Positions 15,703-25,882 are shown, counted from the first letter of the stretch. The stretch: 64,000 nucleotides of DNA from CAZWAP01 sp964632005 (GCA_964632005.1 CAZWAP010000001.1:1-64000); one strand, 5' to 3'. Made by a program: numbers and translations. The notes: a model not told the origin generated them from the letters alone.

Positions 15703-17055
15703 ATGGAGCAGCCACAGCAAAGCGAATTTCGCCGAGCCTTAGGGCCCTGGAGCGCCGGTGCACTGGTCGCCGGCTCGATGATCGGCACGGGCATCTTCTT
15801 TTTCGTCTCCGATGTGGCTGTGCGCCTGCCGAACGCCGCAGCCATCTTGGCCGTCTGGCTCGTCGGCGCCGCGGTGGCCTCGTGCGGAGCACTTTGCCTG
15901 GCCGAGTTGGCCGCGGCCTATCCGAAGACCGGCGGCATCTACGTCTTCATCCGCCAGGCATACGGGCCGCTGGTCGGTTTCCTTTACACCTGGGCAAAGT
16001 TCCTGATTATGAGGCCCGGAAGTTTCGGCATAATGGCCGTGGCTTTTGCCGGCTTCTGCATAGATTTTCTGCAACTGGGCCAACAGACCCCGCCGTGGCT
16101 TCAGAAGACCCTGGCCGTCGGCGCCGTTGTCATTCTGACCGCTATAAACGTTATTGGTGTTCGTCTCGGCGGAGGCGTCCAGAACGTTCTTACCGCCGCC
16201 AAGATCTTCTGCCTTGTCGGGATCATAGGTGTCGGGCTCGCTTTCGGCCTGGGCTGGCTCGAAGCACACCCCGTGGACATCCAGCCCGCCGAACAACCCG
16301 AAGCGATCGGCCTTCTCTTGTTCGGCGCAGCCTTGATCCCGGTGATGTGGACTTTCGGAGGATGGGACGAATCGCCCTTCGTCGCAGAGGAGGTTCATAA
16401 TCCCGAGCGGAATCTGCCGCTCTCGATCCTCGGCGGATTGTGGACCGTCGCGATCCTTTTTGTGGTGGTCAACGCAGCCTATTTGCTTATCTTGTCCCCT
16501 GCCGAGATGGGCGGTTCCGGCACAGAGACCGCCACCATCGCTATGGAGCGTGCCTTGGGGCCGCCCGCCCGCAGAATCCTCAGCTTCGCGCTGATCATAT
16601 CCACCCTCGGTGCCGCAAACGGCTGGGCTATGACCGGCGGAAGAATCGCCTACGCAACCGGAAGGGACCAGGCCCTGTTCCGATGGTTCGCGCACGTTAA
16701 CCCGCGAACCAGAACACCTGTCCGCAGCCTGGTCGTCCAGGCGGTCCTCGTGATTGCCGCGATCCTGATTCTTGAGGACCCGTTCCAGCTGCTGCTCTAC
16801 ACCGGCCTGGCATACTGGGCCTTTGCTGCACTTACGGCCGCGGCAGTTATAGTTATGCGGTGCCGCGACCCCCTAAAGGACCGTCCGTTCAAGGTGTGGG
16901 GTTATCCGGCCACACCGATCGTTGCCGTTGCGGCCTCGGTGAGCATGGGCATCTTCGTGACCTTGACCGACACGCACAACGCCCTGGTCACGCTCGGCAT
17001 CCTGGCCGCCGGGACCGTGGCCTATGCCGTCCAGCTTGCAGCATGCCGCCGGTGA
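15703..17055 (+). CDS. APC-superfamily amino acid permease
   Basis: Inner-membrane transporter of amino acids or related amines; the substrate is not readable. About 450 residues with roughly 12 membrane helices. The family motif GSMIGTGIF is in the first helix, and WTFGGWDESPFVAEEVHNPERN, typical of the APC family, is in the middle. I chose the ATG at 15703 (GAGG 9 bases upstream) over the TTG at 15673. It follows the methyltransferase by 56 bases and may be co-transcribed with it, though no functional link is evident. Confidence 0.88.
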   Translation: MEQPQQSEFRRALGPWSAGALVAGSMIGTGIFFFVSDVAVRLPNAAAILAVWLVGAAVASCGALCLAELAAAYPKTGGIYVFIRQAYGPLVGFLYTWAKFLIMRPGSFGIMAVAFAGFCIDFLQLGQQTPPWLQKTLAVGAVVILTAINVIGVRLGGGVQNVLTAAKIFCLVGIIGVGLAFGLGWLEAHPVDIQPAEQPEAIGLLLFGAALIPVMWTFGGWDESPFVAEEVHNPERNLPLSILGGLWTVAILFVVVNAAYLLILSPAEMGGSGTETATIAMERALGPPARRILSFALIISTLGAANGWAMTGGRIAYATGRDQALFRWFAHVNPRTRTPVRSLVVQAVLVIAAILILEDPFQLLLYTGLAYWAFAALTAAAVIVMRCRDPLKDRPFKVWGYPATPIVAVAASVSMGIFVTLTDTHNALVTLGILAAGTVAYAVQLAACRR

Positions 17056-17064
17056 TGGTACTAT
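17036..17064 (+). promoter_or_regulatory. Promoter for the PQQ-like propeller gene
   Basis: TTGCAG (17036-17041), 17 bases, TACTAT (17059-17064). Start near 17071, giving a short leader with the ribosome binding site GGAGCAGAGAG. It overlaps the last codons of the permease gene. Confidence 0.4.
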
Positions 17065-17103
17065 GCCCGAAACCCTATGTACCTCTGAATCGGAGCAGAG
17101 AGT

Positions 17104-18408
17104 ATGAACAGGAAACTGACAATGGCCGTGGCACTGGTGATGACCGTCTGCTGCTGTCTCTGGGCGGAAAACTGGCCGCAGTATCTCGGACCCAACAGAA
17201 ACGCGACCTCCTCCGAAACCGGCATCGCCCGCACCTGGCCGGCAAACGGGCCGAAGGTCCTCTGGACCATGTCCCTTGGCAAGGGGTACGGCGGTGCGGC
17301 AATCAGCGACGGCAAGGTCTACGTGCTTGACAGGATCGGCACGCAGAAGGATGCCCTCCGCTGCTTCGAGCTGCGCACAGGCAAAGAGATCTGGTCTTAT
17401 GCTTATGACGCGCCCGGCAGGGTCAGCCACGACGGCTCGCGCGGCGTGCCTACGATCGACGGCAACTATATCTATACCTGCGGACCCTTTGGAGACCTTC
17501 ACTGCTTCAACAAGCTCACGCACAAAGTCGTCTGGAAGGTGAATATCTGGAAGGACTTCGGCGGCGGAAAGGTCCCGATGTGGGGCATCACCCAGCACCC
17601 GCTGATCTACGGTGATACCGTGATACTGGCCTCGCAGACCGAAAAGGCCGGCATCGTAGCCTACGACAAGACCACCGGCAAGGTAAAGTGGACCAGCCCC
17701 GCTCTGCCTGACAAGGTCGGTTATGTCGCTCCGAAACTCATCAAGATCGACGGGACAGATATGCTGGTTATGATAACCGCCTGCTCAAGGAGCGCTTCGC
17801 CAGACGGCCCCGGACGCCGCGGTGCAAGTGATGACTACGCACCTGGAACGGTCCTGGGAATGGACCCGAAGACCGGCAGAACGCTCTGGACGTACAAGAA
17901 CTGGCACTGCCGGATTCCTGTCCCGAACGTGGTTGAAATCGGTGACGGGCGATTGTTCATCACGGGCGCCTACAAGGCCGGCTCGGCTATGATAAAGGTC
18001 GCCAGGGCCGGCGAAAACTTCACGGTAACCGAGCTGTACAAGACCAGCGACTTCGGTTGCCACGTCCATCCGCCGGTCCTCTACAAAGGCCACCTCTACG
18101 GCCACTGCACCACCAACACCCGCAGGGACGGTATGGTCTGTATGGACCTTGACGGCAACGTAAAGTGGAAAACGGGCCGTGACCCCGTCTTCGATAAGGG
18201 CGGCTTTATCCTGGTCGACGGACTGATCTTGAGCGTGGATGGGCAGGTCGGCATCCTCAATCTTATCGAGCCCGACCCGGCAGGATTCAAACCTCTTGCC
18301 AGCGCCAGGCTGTTGGATACGAGGGAATGTTGGGGTCCGCTGGCCCTGTCCGACGGAAAGCTCATTATCCGCGACCAGAAGCAGCTCAAGTGCGTGCTCG
18401 TGCGGTAG
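17104..18408 (+). CDS. Secreted PQQ-like (BamB-like) beta-propeller protein
   Basis: Exported 434-residue protein built of PQQ-type propeller blades. A signal peptide (MNRKLTMAVALVMTVCCCLWA) is followed by NWPQYLGPNRN, a start very common in planctomycete propellers of this type. Blade motifs recur, such as AYDKTTGKVKWT, GMDPKTGRTLWTY and CMDLDGNVKWKTG. No calcium or PQQ ligand set can be confirmed, so a dehydrogenase role is not claimed. The sulfatase gene converges on it from the other strand, with 93 bases between the stops. Confidence 0.85.
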   Translation: MNRKLTMAVALVMTVCCCLWAENWPQYLGPNRNATSSETGIARTWPANGPKVLWTMSLGKGYGGAAISDGKVYVLDRIGTQKDALRCFELRTGKEIWSYAYDAPGRVSHDGSRGVPTIDGNYIYTCGPFGDLHCFNKLTHKVVWKVNIWKDFGGGKVPMWGITQHPLIYGDTVILASQTEKAGIVAYDKTTGKVKWTSPALPDKVGYVAPKLIKIDGTDMLVMITACSRSASPDGPGRRGASDDYAPGTVLGMDPKTGRTLWTYKNWHCRIPVPNVVEIGDGRLFITGAYKAGSAMIKVARAGENFTVTELYKTSDFGCHVHPPVLYKGHLYGHCTTNTRRDGMVCMDLDGNVKWKTGRDPVFDKGGFILVDGLILSVDGQVGILNLIEPDPAGFKPLASARLLDTRECWGPLALSDGKLIIRDQKQLKCVLVR

Positions 18409-18501
18409 CTTACGCCTGCCCGCAGCGCTATCGCTTGAGAGAGCCTCTCACAATCCCCGGCGCAGCTCCGCCTCGAGCCTTGGGTATGTGCGCAGTTGCC
18501 C

Positions 18502-19980
18502 TTAAGTCTTTGTTTTGCGCCTGCGGGTTTTCTGGGTGCTTTTCTTCTTGGCCCCTGCTCGCGGAATCTCGGGGACGTTGGTTCCTGGTAGCCATTTTGC
18601 GAGCCCTTTTTTGATCTCCCCATAGCCCGCATCGTTGGCCAGATTGGTCCATTCGAGCTCGTCTGTATCGTGGTCGTAGAGTTCCTCGGTGCCGTCACTA
18701 TACCGGATATAACGCCAGCGTTCGGTGCGGAGCGAATGGTTGTTTCGACCGTAGGTGGTCAGCGCCGGGCGCCCCCATTCTGCATCGGGATTCTTCAGCA
18801 GCGGCACAAGGCTCTTGCCCTGCAGCTCTTTCTTGGGCGCAAGGTCGCACAGCTCGATGAGCGTAGGGTAGATGTCGAGCATCGTAACGGGACGCCGGCA
18901 GCGTTGGCCCGGCTTTGTCAGGCCCGGGACGACCACCATCAGAACGTTGTGCGTTGCTTCTTCCCACAGGGCGAATTTGCGCCAGTGCAACTTCTCGCCG
19001 AGGTGCCAGCCGTGGTCGCTCCAGAGGACGATTATGGTGTTATCCGCATAGGGGCTCTCCTCCAGGGCGTCAATCACCCGGCCGACGCAGGTATCGACGA
19101 ACGTTATTGAAGCGAGGTAACCCTGGACGGCCTTTCGCCATTGGTGGTGCTCGATGACCTTCTTGTGGTCGCCCTGGGGCTTCGCCATCTGCCTGCCTAT
19201 CGGCGGCACGTCGTCGAGGTCGTCCTCTTTGACGTTGGGCAGGGTCACCTTCTCCGGTGGATACATCTCGAAGTACTTCCTGGGCACGTACCAGGGCAGG
19301 TGAGGCCGGAAAAAACCACAGGCCAGGAAAAAGGGTTTGCGGTGCCTCTTTCCCAGCTGCGAAATGCACCACGAAGCGACCTGCCAGTCACCCATCTCTT
19401 CGTCGGGGACATCGACGGGGCCCCAGTCGAAGTGCGCGGTGTTGGGAATGCCGTTTAGTGGACGGTTCGCAGGCATCGGGTCGTCGGGCTTGTTTTTCTG
19501 CTGAGACGGGAAGTAGTCCTGCCAGGATGCAGGGTCGGGGAATGTGCCGTGGTAGATTTTGCCGCCCCCGGTAGCCGTGTAGCCGTGGGCCATAAAGTGC
19601 TGCGGTATCGTGACGGCATCTTTGAGCACCGGCGACTTTCGCCAGGGGTCGGGGTTGTGATACACGCCGGAACTTGACGGTAGTATCCCGGTCATAAGGC
19701 TGGCCCGGGATGGATTGCAGGCCGGCGCCGAACAGTGGGCGTTTGTAAACAGGACGCCTTTCTGGGCCAGCCGGTCAAGGTTCGGCGTCTTGACATCCGG
19801 GTGGCCTCCCAGGCAGCCGACCCAGTCGTTCAAATCGTCGATCGCCATAAAAAGGACGTTGGGCCTTGTCCGGGCGGATAGGCCCGAGAAAGCGAGCCGG
19901 CTCACCGCAAGCGATAGGGAACCTGCTGCGGTCAGGTGGAGAAAGCGACGACGGTTGATGTGAACTGGTCGGGGATTCAT
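18502..19980 (-). CDS. Tat-exported sulfatase (S1 family, iduronate-2-sulfatase-like)
   Basis: Hydrolyses sulfate esters, probably on algal or animal polysaccharides, outside the cytoplasm. 492 residues from the ATG at 19980 (GAGG upstream). The Tat signal INRRRFLHL leads a hydrophobic stretch. Metal-binding DD is at 48-49. The formylglycine motif C88-N-P-S-R92 (CxPSR) needs a sulfatase-modifying enzyme (not in the window). SDHGWHLGEK near residue 320 is a typical second active-site block. The Lys-rich tail (KKKSTQKTRRRKTK) is unusual. The CNPSR pattern fits the subfamily often labelled iduronate-2-sulfatase in planctomycetes. Confidence 0.93.
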   Translation of the reverse strand: MNPRPVHINRRRFLHLTAAGSLSLAVSRLAFSGLSARTRPNVLFMAIDDLNDWVGCLGGHPDVKTPNLDRLAQKGVLFTNAHCSAPACNPSRASLMTGILPSSSGVYHNPDPWRKSPVLKDAVTIPQHFMAHGYTATGGGKIYHGTFPDPASWQDYFPSQQKNKPDDPMPANRPLNGIPNTAHFDWGPVDVPDEEMGDWQVASWCISQLGKRHRKPFFLACGFFRPHLPWYVPRKYFEMYPPEKVTLPNVKEDDLDDVPPIGRQMAKPQGDHKKVIEHHQWRKAVQGYLASITFVDTCVGRVIDALEESPYADNTIIVLWSDHGWHLGEKLHWRKFALWEEATHNVLMVVVPGLTKPGQRCRRPVTMLDIYPTLIELCDLAPKKELQGKSLVPLLKNPDAEWGRPALTTYGRNNHSLRTERWRYIRYSDGTEELYDHDTDELEWTNLANDAGYGEIKKGLAKWLPGTNVPEIPRAGAKKKSTQKTRRRKTKT

Positions 19981-20081
19981 TTGTGTTGCCTCGATTCGGT
20001 ATACCTGATTTTCCTCAAGATCCTTTTGTTCAAGGGCCTCGCCACAGAGCTGCACGCGCCCAATTACGCCGTACGGCACAC

Positions 20082-20110
20082 AGCTTAGCCATTGGCGGGG
20101 CGTCCGTCAA
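20082..20110 (-). promoter_or_regulatory. Promoter for the sulfatase gene
   Basis: On the minus strand TTGACG (20105-20110), 17 bases, TAAGCT (20082-20087). The same layout and -10 are found before gltX. Start near 20075, with a leader of about 95 bases to the ATG at 19980. Confidence 0.45.
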
Positions 20111-20159
20111 GAGCTGCAAGCACGCCGTAGGGAACCGCTCGGCCGGGCGATAAAAGCGC

Positions 20160-20188
20160 TTGCCGAAGCGGGCCGGCAGTGTTATGCT
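20160..20188 (+). promoter_or_regulatory. Promoter for tkt
   Basis: TTGCCG (20160-20165), 17 bases, TATGCT (20183-20188). Start near 20195. The leader begins with a small perfect hairpin (CGCCCG 20193-20198 with CGGGCG 20204-20209). The promoter is divergent from the sulfatase promoter 50 bases away. Confidence 0.45.
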
Positions 20189-20250
20189 GTCGCGCCCGTT
20201 TGGCGGGCGAAAACTGAACTGCGAACCCTTTTGACGACAGGTAAATGTCA

Positions 20251-22281
20251 ATGAGTTCAACCATTAAGAATCCAGGTATGTCCGAGCTTGACGAGCTGTG
20301 TGTTCAGACGATTCGTTTCTTGTCCATGGAGGCGGTCCAGAAGGCCAAATCCGGCCATCCGGGTATGCCGATGGGGATGGCACCGGCGGCCTACGTCTTG
20401 TGGACGCGGCATCTCAGGCACAACCCCGCAGATCCCCGATGGCACAATCGCGATAGGTTTGTTCTCTCGGCCGGCCACGGCAGCGCCCTGCTGTATTCTC
20501 TGTTGCATCTGACGGGTTACGACATCAGCCTCGATGAGTTGAAGAACTTCCGCCAGTGGGGCAGTAAGACCCCGGGCCATCCGGAGTACGACCCCGACCA
20601 CGGCGTGGAAGTTACGACCGGGCCTTTAGGACAGGGGATTTCCAATGCGGTCGGCATGGCGATTGCGCAAAAATATCTGGCCAGCTTCTTCAACCGGGAC
20701 GGCTTCCCGATCATCGACTACAGGATTTACGTTATCGCCAGCGACGGCGACTTGCAGGAGGGCCTTGCCTCGGAGGCCTGTTCCCTGGCCGGCCATCTGG
20801 GCCTGGACAATCTCATAGTCGTTTACGACGACAACCACATAAGTATAGACGGCGATACGGACCTTGCCTTCACCGAGGACAGGGCCAAGAGATTCGAGGC
20901 CTACGGGTGGGCCGTGCTCGAGGTCCCGGGCGACGGCAACGATATGGAGGCGTTCGAGAAGGCGCTCGAACGGGCCAAGGCCCAGAAAGACAGGCCCACC
21001 CTGATAAAGTTCCGTACCCATATCGCCTACGGCAGCCCGAATTTCCAGGACACGGCCAGAGCACACGGCGCACCTTTAGGCGAGGAGGAGATCAAGCTGA
21101 TCAAGGAGAAGTGCGGGTGGGATCCGCAAAAGAGTTTCTACGTGCCGCCGGAGGTCTCGGCGCGTATGAGGCAGGTTGCCGCGAAGGGTCGAGAGGCTCA
21201 GCAGGCGTGGGACAAGCTGTTCGCGGATTACGCCACCGCCTACCCTGAGCTTGCCCGCCAATTCGAGGACGCTGCGGCGGGGAAACTGCCGGTCGATCTG
21301 GATGAACTGTTGCCGGAGTTCGAGCCGGGCACTTCGGTTGCGACCCGGAAGGCTTCGGGGATGGTACTCGAAGCGGTGATGCCGAAGCTGCCGTTGGTAA
21401 TGGGCGGCTCGGCGGATCTGACCCCGTCGAACAATACGCGGTGGAGTGATGCGAAGGACTTCCAGAAGGACAGCCGCGACGGCAGGTACATCCGCTACGG
21501 AATAAGAGAACACGCGATGGGCGCGATAGTGAACGGGATCTCCGTCAGCAGGCTGGTGCGGGCTTACGGGGGCACATTCCTGGTGTTCTCGGATTATATG
21601 CGCGGCGCGATTCGTGTTGCGGCGCTTTCGAAGTATCCCTCGATATTTGTATTCACGCACGACAGTATCGGGGTAGGCGAGGATGGTCCGACCCACCAGC
21701 CGGTCGAACACATAGCGGCGCTTCGAGCGATCCCGAATCTGCTTGTCTTCCGACCGGCCGATGCAAACGAGACCGCCCAGGCCTGGAAGTATGTGCTTGA
21801 GCATCGCGAGGGGCCGGCCGCCCTGTTGCTTACCCGGCAGGGTCTGCCCGTCCTTGATCAGCGCAAGTACGCCTCGGCAGAGAACTTGAGCAAAGGTGCC
21901 TACGTGTTGACCGGCGCCGATAAGCCGGACGTGCTGCTCCTGGCCAGCGGCTCGGAGGTCTCGGTGGCGCTTTGTGCGGCTGAAGGACTGGCCAGGCAAG
22001 GCATCAGGACGCAGGTCGTCAGTATGCCGTGCTGGGAGCTCTTCGAGCAGCAGGAAAAAGATTACAGGGACTCTGTTATACCGCCTGGTGTCAGAGCAAG
22101 GGTCGGCATCGAGGCGGGCGTTGAGCACGGCTGGAGCAAGTACCTGGGCGACAGAGGCGTCTTTGTAGGGGTCTCGTCGTTCGGTGCTTCGGCCCCGGCC
22201 AAAGTTTGCTTCGAGAAATTCGGCATAACCGCCGAGGCTGTTGTGGCCGCAGCCAAGAAGTCTATGGGCCAAGGGCCGTAA
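20251..22281 (+). CDS. tkt: Transketolase
   Basis: Thiamine-diphosphate enzyme moving two-carbon units between sugar phosphates in the pentose phosphate pathway. About 676 residues, full length. Landmarks: KSGHPGMPMGMAP near the N-terminus, GPLGQGISNAVGMA, the thiamine-diphosphate loop ASDGDLQEG, and the pyrimidine-domain EHAMGAI and THDSIGVGEDGPTHQP. I prefer the second ATG at 20251, since AGG lies 9 bases upstream of it but only 3 from the ATG at 20245. Followed by mfd after 83 bases. Confidence 0.97.
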   Translation: MSSTIKNPGMSELDELCVQTIRFLSMEAVQKAKSGHPGMPMGMAPAAYVLWTRHLRHNPADPRWHNRDRFVLSAGHGSALLYSLLHLTGYDISLDELKNFRQWGSKTPGHPEYDPDHGVEVTTGPLGQGISNAVGMAIAQKYLASFFNRDGFPIIDYRIYVIASDGDLQEGLASEACSLAGHLGLDNLIVVYDDNHISIDGDTDLAFTEDRAKRFEAYGWAVLEVPGDGNDMEAFEKALERAKAQKDRPTLIKFRTHIAYGSPNFQDTARAHGAPLGEEEIKLIKEKCGWDPQKSFYVPPEVSARMRQVAAKGREAQQAWDKLFADYATAYPELARQFEDAAAGKLPVDLDELLPEFEPGTSVATRKASGMVLEAVMPKLPLVMGGSADLTPSNNTRWSDAKDFQKDSRDGRYIRYGIREHAMGAIVNGISVSRLVRAYGGTFLVFSDYMRGAIRVAALSKYPSIFVFTHDSIGVGEDGPTHQPVEHIAALRAIPNLLVFRPADANETAQAWKYVLEHREGPAALLLTRQGLPVLDQRKYASAENLSKGAYVLTGADKPDVLLLASGSEVSVALCAAEGLARQGIRTQVVSMPCWELFEQQEKDYRDSVIPPGVRARVGIEAGVEHGWSKYLGDRGVFVGVSSFGASAPAKVCFEKFGITAEAVVAAAKKSMGQGP

Positions 22282-22364
22282 CGGCACAAGAAAGCTCGGT
22301 GCCGGGGCAGTGACGGCGGGTTGCTCAGGGCAGCGGCGCGGCCGCTTTGCTTTGCCGGCTGGCT

Positions 22365-25300
22365 ATGTCGGCCGAGCAATTCTACAAAGACCTGGCCGGC
22401 AGGGTGGCCCCGGCGTACAATGATGCTATGGATCTCGGCCGGGACAGGGCGGTTCGAGAGGTAGTCTCCCGGCTGGCACAAACCGACAGGGGGGCGGTCA
22501 AGGTCGAGGGGACCTGGGGATCGTTCGCGCGCTTACTGGCCGCATACGTATCCAGGCAGACAGAAAAACCTATCCTCTATCTCTGCGCCCACATAGACGA
22601 TGCGGATAAGTCGGCCGACGACCTTCGCACCTTTGGCGTCGAGTCGGTTGAACCGCTGCCGGCCTGGGAGGGCGAGGAGGACCTGGCGGACGCAACGGAT
22701 GAGATTCGGGCCGAGAGATTGAGGCTCGTATCCCAGATCCACCACGCGCTGTCCGGCGCCCGTAAAAACAGGCCGGTCATACCGGCCTGTGTGCAGGCCC
22801 TGCTGCAGCCGGTGCCGGCACCACAGGCCCTGCAGAGCAGTCGCGTTGACCTCCAGGTTGGAGCCGAAACACCTCCGGAGCGGCTCTGCGAGTGGCTGGT
22901 CGATAATGGGTTCGAGCGGGTTGATAGGGTCGATCTGCCCGGTCAGTTTGCCAGGCGGGGCGGGATTGTAGATATTTACGCGCCGCTGATCCAGTGCAAA
23001 CGGCCCGCTGGCCAGCGGCAAGATCTACCGATAGATGGGGCCGCGCCCGTAAGGATCGAGTTCTTCGGGGACCTCATCGAGAGCATCCGCGAAATCGACC
23101 TCGATACCCTGCGATCGAGAGGGTCCTTGCAGGGTCTCTCTGTGGTTTCAGCGATATGCGGTGCCGTTGAGGAGCAAAGAGAGCTTTTTCTAAACATCCT
23201 GCCCGAGAACACGATCGTTGTGCTCGAAGAGCCGGGGACGATCGACGAGTTCGCCGCCGCGTATCTCGGGCGGGTCGAGAACCCCAGCAAGCTGTATACG
23301 AGGGCCACGCTGTACGAGGCACTGGGGCGTTTCACGCAGCTGCACGTCTATCGCTTTGCGCCCGAGCCGGGGGACTTCGTGAGGCTCGGCGTCAAGAGTG
23401 TACAGCAGTTCCAGCACAAGGCTGCCTCGGTATGGTCCGGGCATAGGGCGGCGCTGGAGGAGCTGGTCGGCCAGGCAAAGATGGGCAAGAAGGTGCTGCT
23501 TTACTGCGAGGCCGAGGCAGAGATAAAACGCGTCGGGCAGATCATCAAGGAGATCAACACGGAGATCCCTGCCAACTTCAGGTTGCTGCCGGGCTTTATC
23601 AGCCAGGGCTTTATCCTGGATTCGCTCCGAACCATTGTCATAAGCCACCACGAGCTGTTCGGCCAGTTGGCGATAAGAAGGAGACGCCGCCTTGTGCCGG
23701 CTACCGCTCCGGTCGACACTCTCAGCGACCTGCACGAAGGTGACTACGTCGTTCACGCTTCCTATGGCATCGGCAAGTTCCTCGGAACCCAGGCCGTCCG
23801 GGAAAAAGGCGGAACGAGCGAGTATCTTTCCATTGAATATGCCGACGGCGTCAAGGTGCGGGTCTCGGTGCGTAATATCGCCCTGGTGCAGAAGTACATC
23901 GGGACAAGCCCGAGACGACCAAAGCTCAGCAAGATCGGCTCGAAAAGATGGCAAAAGCAGAAGGCCAAAGTCGCCAGGTCGGTTACAGACCTCGCCGCCG
24001 AGCTGCTGGAGATGCAGGCGAGGCGGCAGGCAGCCGGGGGCATCGCGTTTCCGGAGGATTCGAGCTGGCAGGCCGAGTTCGAGGAATTGTTTGCCTACCA
24101 GGAAACGCCGGACCAGGCCACCGCCGCCGCCGAGATCAAGGCGGATATGCAACAGCCGGTGGCGATGGACAGACTTCTGTGTGGTGACGTGGGATACGGC
24201 AAGACCGAGCTTGCGATGCGGGCCGCTTTCAAGGCCGTCGAGAGCGGCAGACAGGTCGCCGTCCTCGTGCCCACCACGGTGCTTTCCGTCCAGCACGCCA
24301 GAACATTCACCGAGCGATTCGCCGACTTCCCCGTGACAATCGAGGTCCTCAACCGCTTCAGAACGCCCAGGCAGGCCCGGGACATAATCGAACGCACCAA
24401 GCAGGGCAAGGTGGATATCCTCATCGGCACGCACCGGTTGCTCAGCGGCGACGTGGGGTTCAAGGACCTGGGCCTGTTGATAATCGATGAGGAGCAGAGG
24501 TTCGGCGTCGAGCACAAAGAGCGGCTCAAGAGATTGCGTTTCAACGTGGACGTTCTGACGATGACGGCCACGCCGATTCCACGCACGCTCCATATGTCCC
24601 TGCTCGGCCTGCGCGATATCAGCTCGCTTGCGACCCCGCCGCTCGACAGGCGGAGCATCGTAACCACCGTGACCCGCTACGATCCACAGCTTATCAGAAA
24701 GGCCATTCTCCGCGAGTTGAATCGCCAGGGGCAGGTGTTCTTCCTCCATAACAGGGTCCGCACGATCGCCAAAAGGGCCTGGGAGATTCAAAAGCTCGTA
24801 CCCGACGCAAGGCTGGCAATAGCGCACGGCCGGATGAGCAAGACCGAGCTGGAAGATGCGATGATAAAGTTTGTCCTGGGCCAAATAGACCTGCTTGTGT
24901 GCACCACTATTATCGAGTCGGGCCTGGATATTCCAAACGCCAACACCATTATTATTGACGACGCAGACCGCTTCGGATTGGCCGAGATGCACCAGCTTCG
25001 CGGCCGCGTGGGACGGTACAAGCATCGCGCCTATGCCTACCTGCTGCTGCCGGCAACCCGCTCAATAACGCCCCTGGCCGCCAGACGCCTCAAGGCCATC
25101 GAAGAGTATTCGCACCTGGGGGCGGGCTTCCGCATCGCCCTGCGGGATCTCGAGATCCGCGGGGCCGGAAATATACTTGGCCACGAGCAGTCCGGGCACA
25201 TCCAGATGGTGGGCTATCAAATGTACTGTGAGATGTTGGCCGAAGCGGTCCGGCGGTTGAAGGGCCAACCGACCGAGCCGGTCCCCACGGCAGTTGTCGA

Positions 25301-25709
25301 TCTCGGATTCCCGGCATACATCCCCAGAAACTACATACCTGTCAACAGGTATCGGATGGACGCCTATCGCAAGATCGCCGTCGCCAGAAACGACCAGGAC
25401 ATCGAGCAAGTCAAGAGCGAGCTGGCCGATGTGTACGGGCCAATACCCAGAGAGGTGGGGCTGCTGCTGGAATTGGCCGAGCTGCGAATCAAGGCGAGCA
25501 GACGCGGGATAAAGAGTATAATAGTGTCCGGCCGGGACCTGGTGTTCTCCTTCGAGAAAGATACCGACGGCCGGGCCAGGAAACTGTTCGCCAGGACCGC
25601 GGGTAAAATCAGAATTCCGGACCCCAGGACCGCGTATCTGCGCCTGGAGAAAAGTTACTTTGAGCCGACAACGCTAATGAGCGTTCTGCGCAAAATATTA
25701 GCGGACTGA
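22365..25709 (+). CDS. mfd: Transcription-repair coupling factor
   Basis: Removes RNA polymerase stalled at DNA lesions and recruits the nucleotide excision repair proteins. 1114 residues from the ATG at 22365. Order: UvrB-like N-terminal module; RNA polymerase interaction domain (GDYVVHASYGIGKFLG, near residue 455); helicase motor with Walker A GDVGYGKTE (near 606), DEEQRFG (near 707), TMTATPIPRT and the QLRGRVGR motif VI; C-terminal TRCF domain. No strong ribosome binding site precedes the ATG; a TTG six codons upstream is an alternative. Confidence 0.97.
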   Translation: MSAEQFYKDLAGRVAPAYNDAMDLGRDRAVREVVSRLAQTDRGAVKVEGTWGSFARLLAAYVSRQTEKPILYLCAHIDDADKSADDLRTFGVESVEPLPAWEGEEDLADATDEIRAERLRLVSQIHHALSGARKNRPVIPACVQALLQPVPAPQALQSSRVDLQVGAETPPERLCEWLVDNGFERVDRVDLPGQFARRGGIVDIYAPLIQCKRPAGQRQDLPIDGAAPVRIEFFGDLIESIREIDLDTLRSRGSLQGLSVVSAICGAVEEQRELFLNILPENTIVVLEEPGTIDEFAAAYLGRVENPSKLYTRATLYEALGRFTQLHVYRFAPEPGDFVRLGVKSVQQFQHKAASVWSGHRAALEELVGQAKMGKKVLLYCEAEAEIKRVGQIIKEINTEIPANFRLLPGFISQGFILDSLRTIVISHHELFGQLAIRRRRRLVPATAPVDTLSDLHEGDYVVHASYGIGKFLGTQAVREKGGTSEYLSIEYADGVKVRVSVRNIALVQKYIGTSPRRPKLSKIGSKRWQKQKAKVARSVTDLAAELLEMQARRQAAGGIAFPEDSSWQAEFEELFAYQETPDQATAAAEIKADMQQPVAMDRLLCGDVGYGKTELAMRAAFKAVESGRQVAVLVPTTVLSVQHARTFTERFADFPVTIEVLNRFRTPRQARDIIERTKQGKVDILIGTHRLLSGDVGFKDLGLLIIDEEQRFGVEHKERLKRLRFNVDVLTMTATPIPRTLHMSLLGLRDISSLATPPLDRRSIVTTVTRYDPQLIRKAILRELNRQGQVFFLHNRVRTIAKRAWEIQKLVPDARLAIAHGRMSKTELEDAMIKFVLGQIDLLVCTTIIESGLDIPNANTIIIDDADRFGLAEMHQLRGRVGRYKHRAYAYLLLPATRSITPLAARRLKAIEEYSHLGAGFRIALRDLEIRGAGNILGHEQSGHIQMVGYQMYCEMLAEAVRRLKGQPTEPVPTAVVDLGFPAYIPRNYIPVNRYRMDAYRKIAVARNDQDIEQVKSELADVYGPIPREVGLLLELAELRIKASRRGIKSIIVSGRDLVFSFEKDTDGRARKLFARTAGKIRIPDPRTAYLRLEKSYFEPTTLMSVLRKILAD

Positions 25710-25714
25710 CGCGT

Positions 25715-25879
25715 ATGGCACAGCAAACCAACAACCGCGCCCCGGAAGCGCCGGTGCTTACACCCCGGCCCGAGCCTGCGCAGATGGAGCCTGCCGCCCG
25801 GCCAAGCCCGACCCGACAGAATGGAAAAGATAGTAAGACAAGAGCTTCGGGTGGTCCGTTGGTATTGAGCTGGAGGTGA
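25715..25879 (+). CDS. Small Pro-rich open frame between mfd and the propeller-fusion gene
   Basis: A 54-codon frame starting 5 bases after the mfd stop and ending 3 bases before the next ATG. The predicted peptide is hydrophilic and Pro/Ala-rich (MAQQTNNRAPEAPVL at the start) with no known motif. It has no strong ribosome binding site of its own but could be translated by coupling with mfd. Its end overlaps the ribosome binding site of the next gene. It is equally likely to be untranslated spacer. Confidence 0.25.
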   Translation: MAQQTNNRAPEAPVLTPRPEPAQMEPAARPSPTRQNGKDSKTRASGGPLVLSWR

Positions 25880-25882
25880 CTT

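Noticed and set aside
18436..18450. Six-base stem with 3-base loop between the converging propeller and sulfatase genes
   Set aside because: Too short and without a T run; may be chance.
23190..25025. Minus-strand open frame of 611 codons opposite mfd
   Set aside because: Shadow of the mfd coding sequence; composition is odd and no motif is present.
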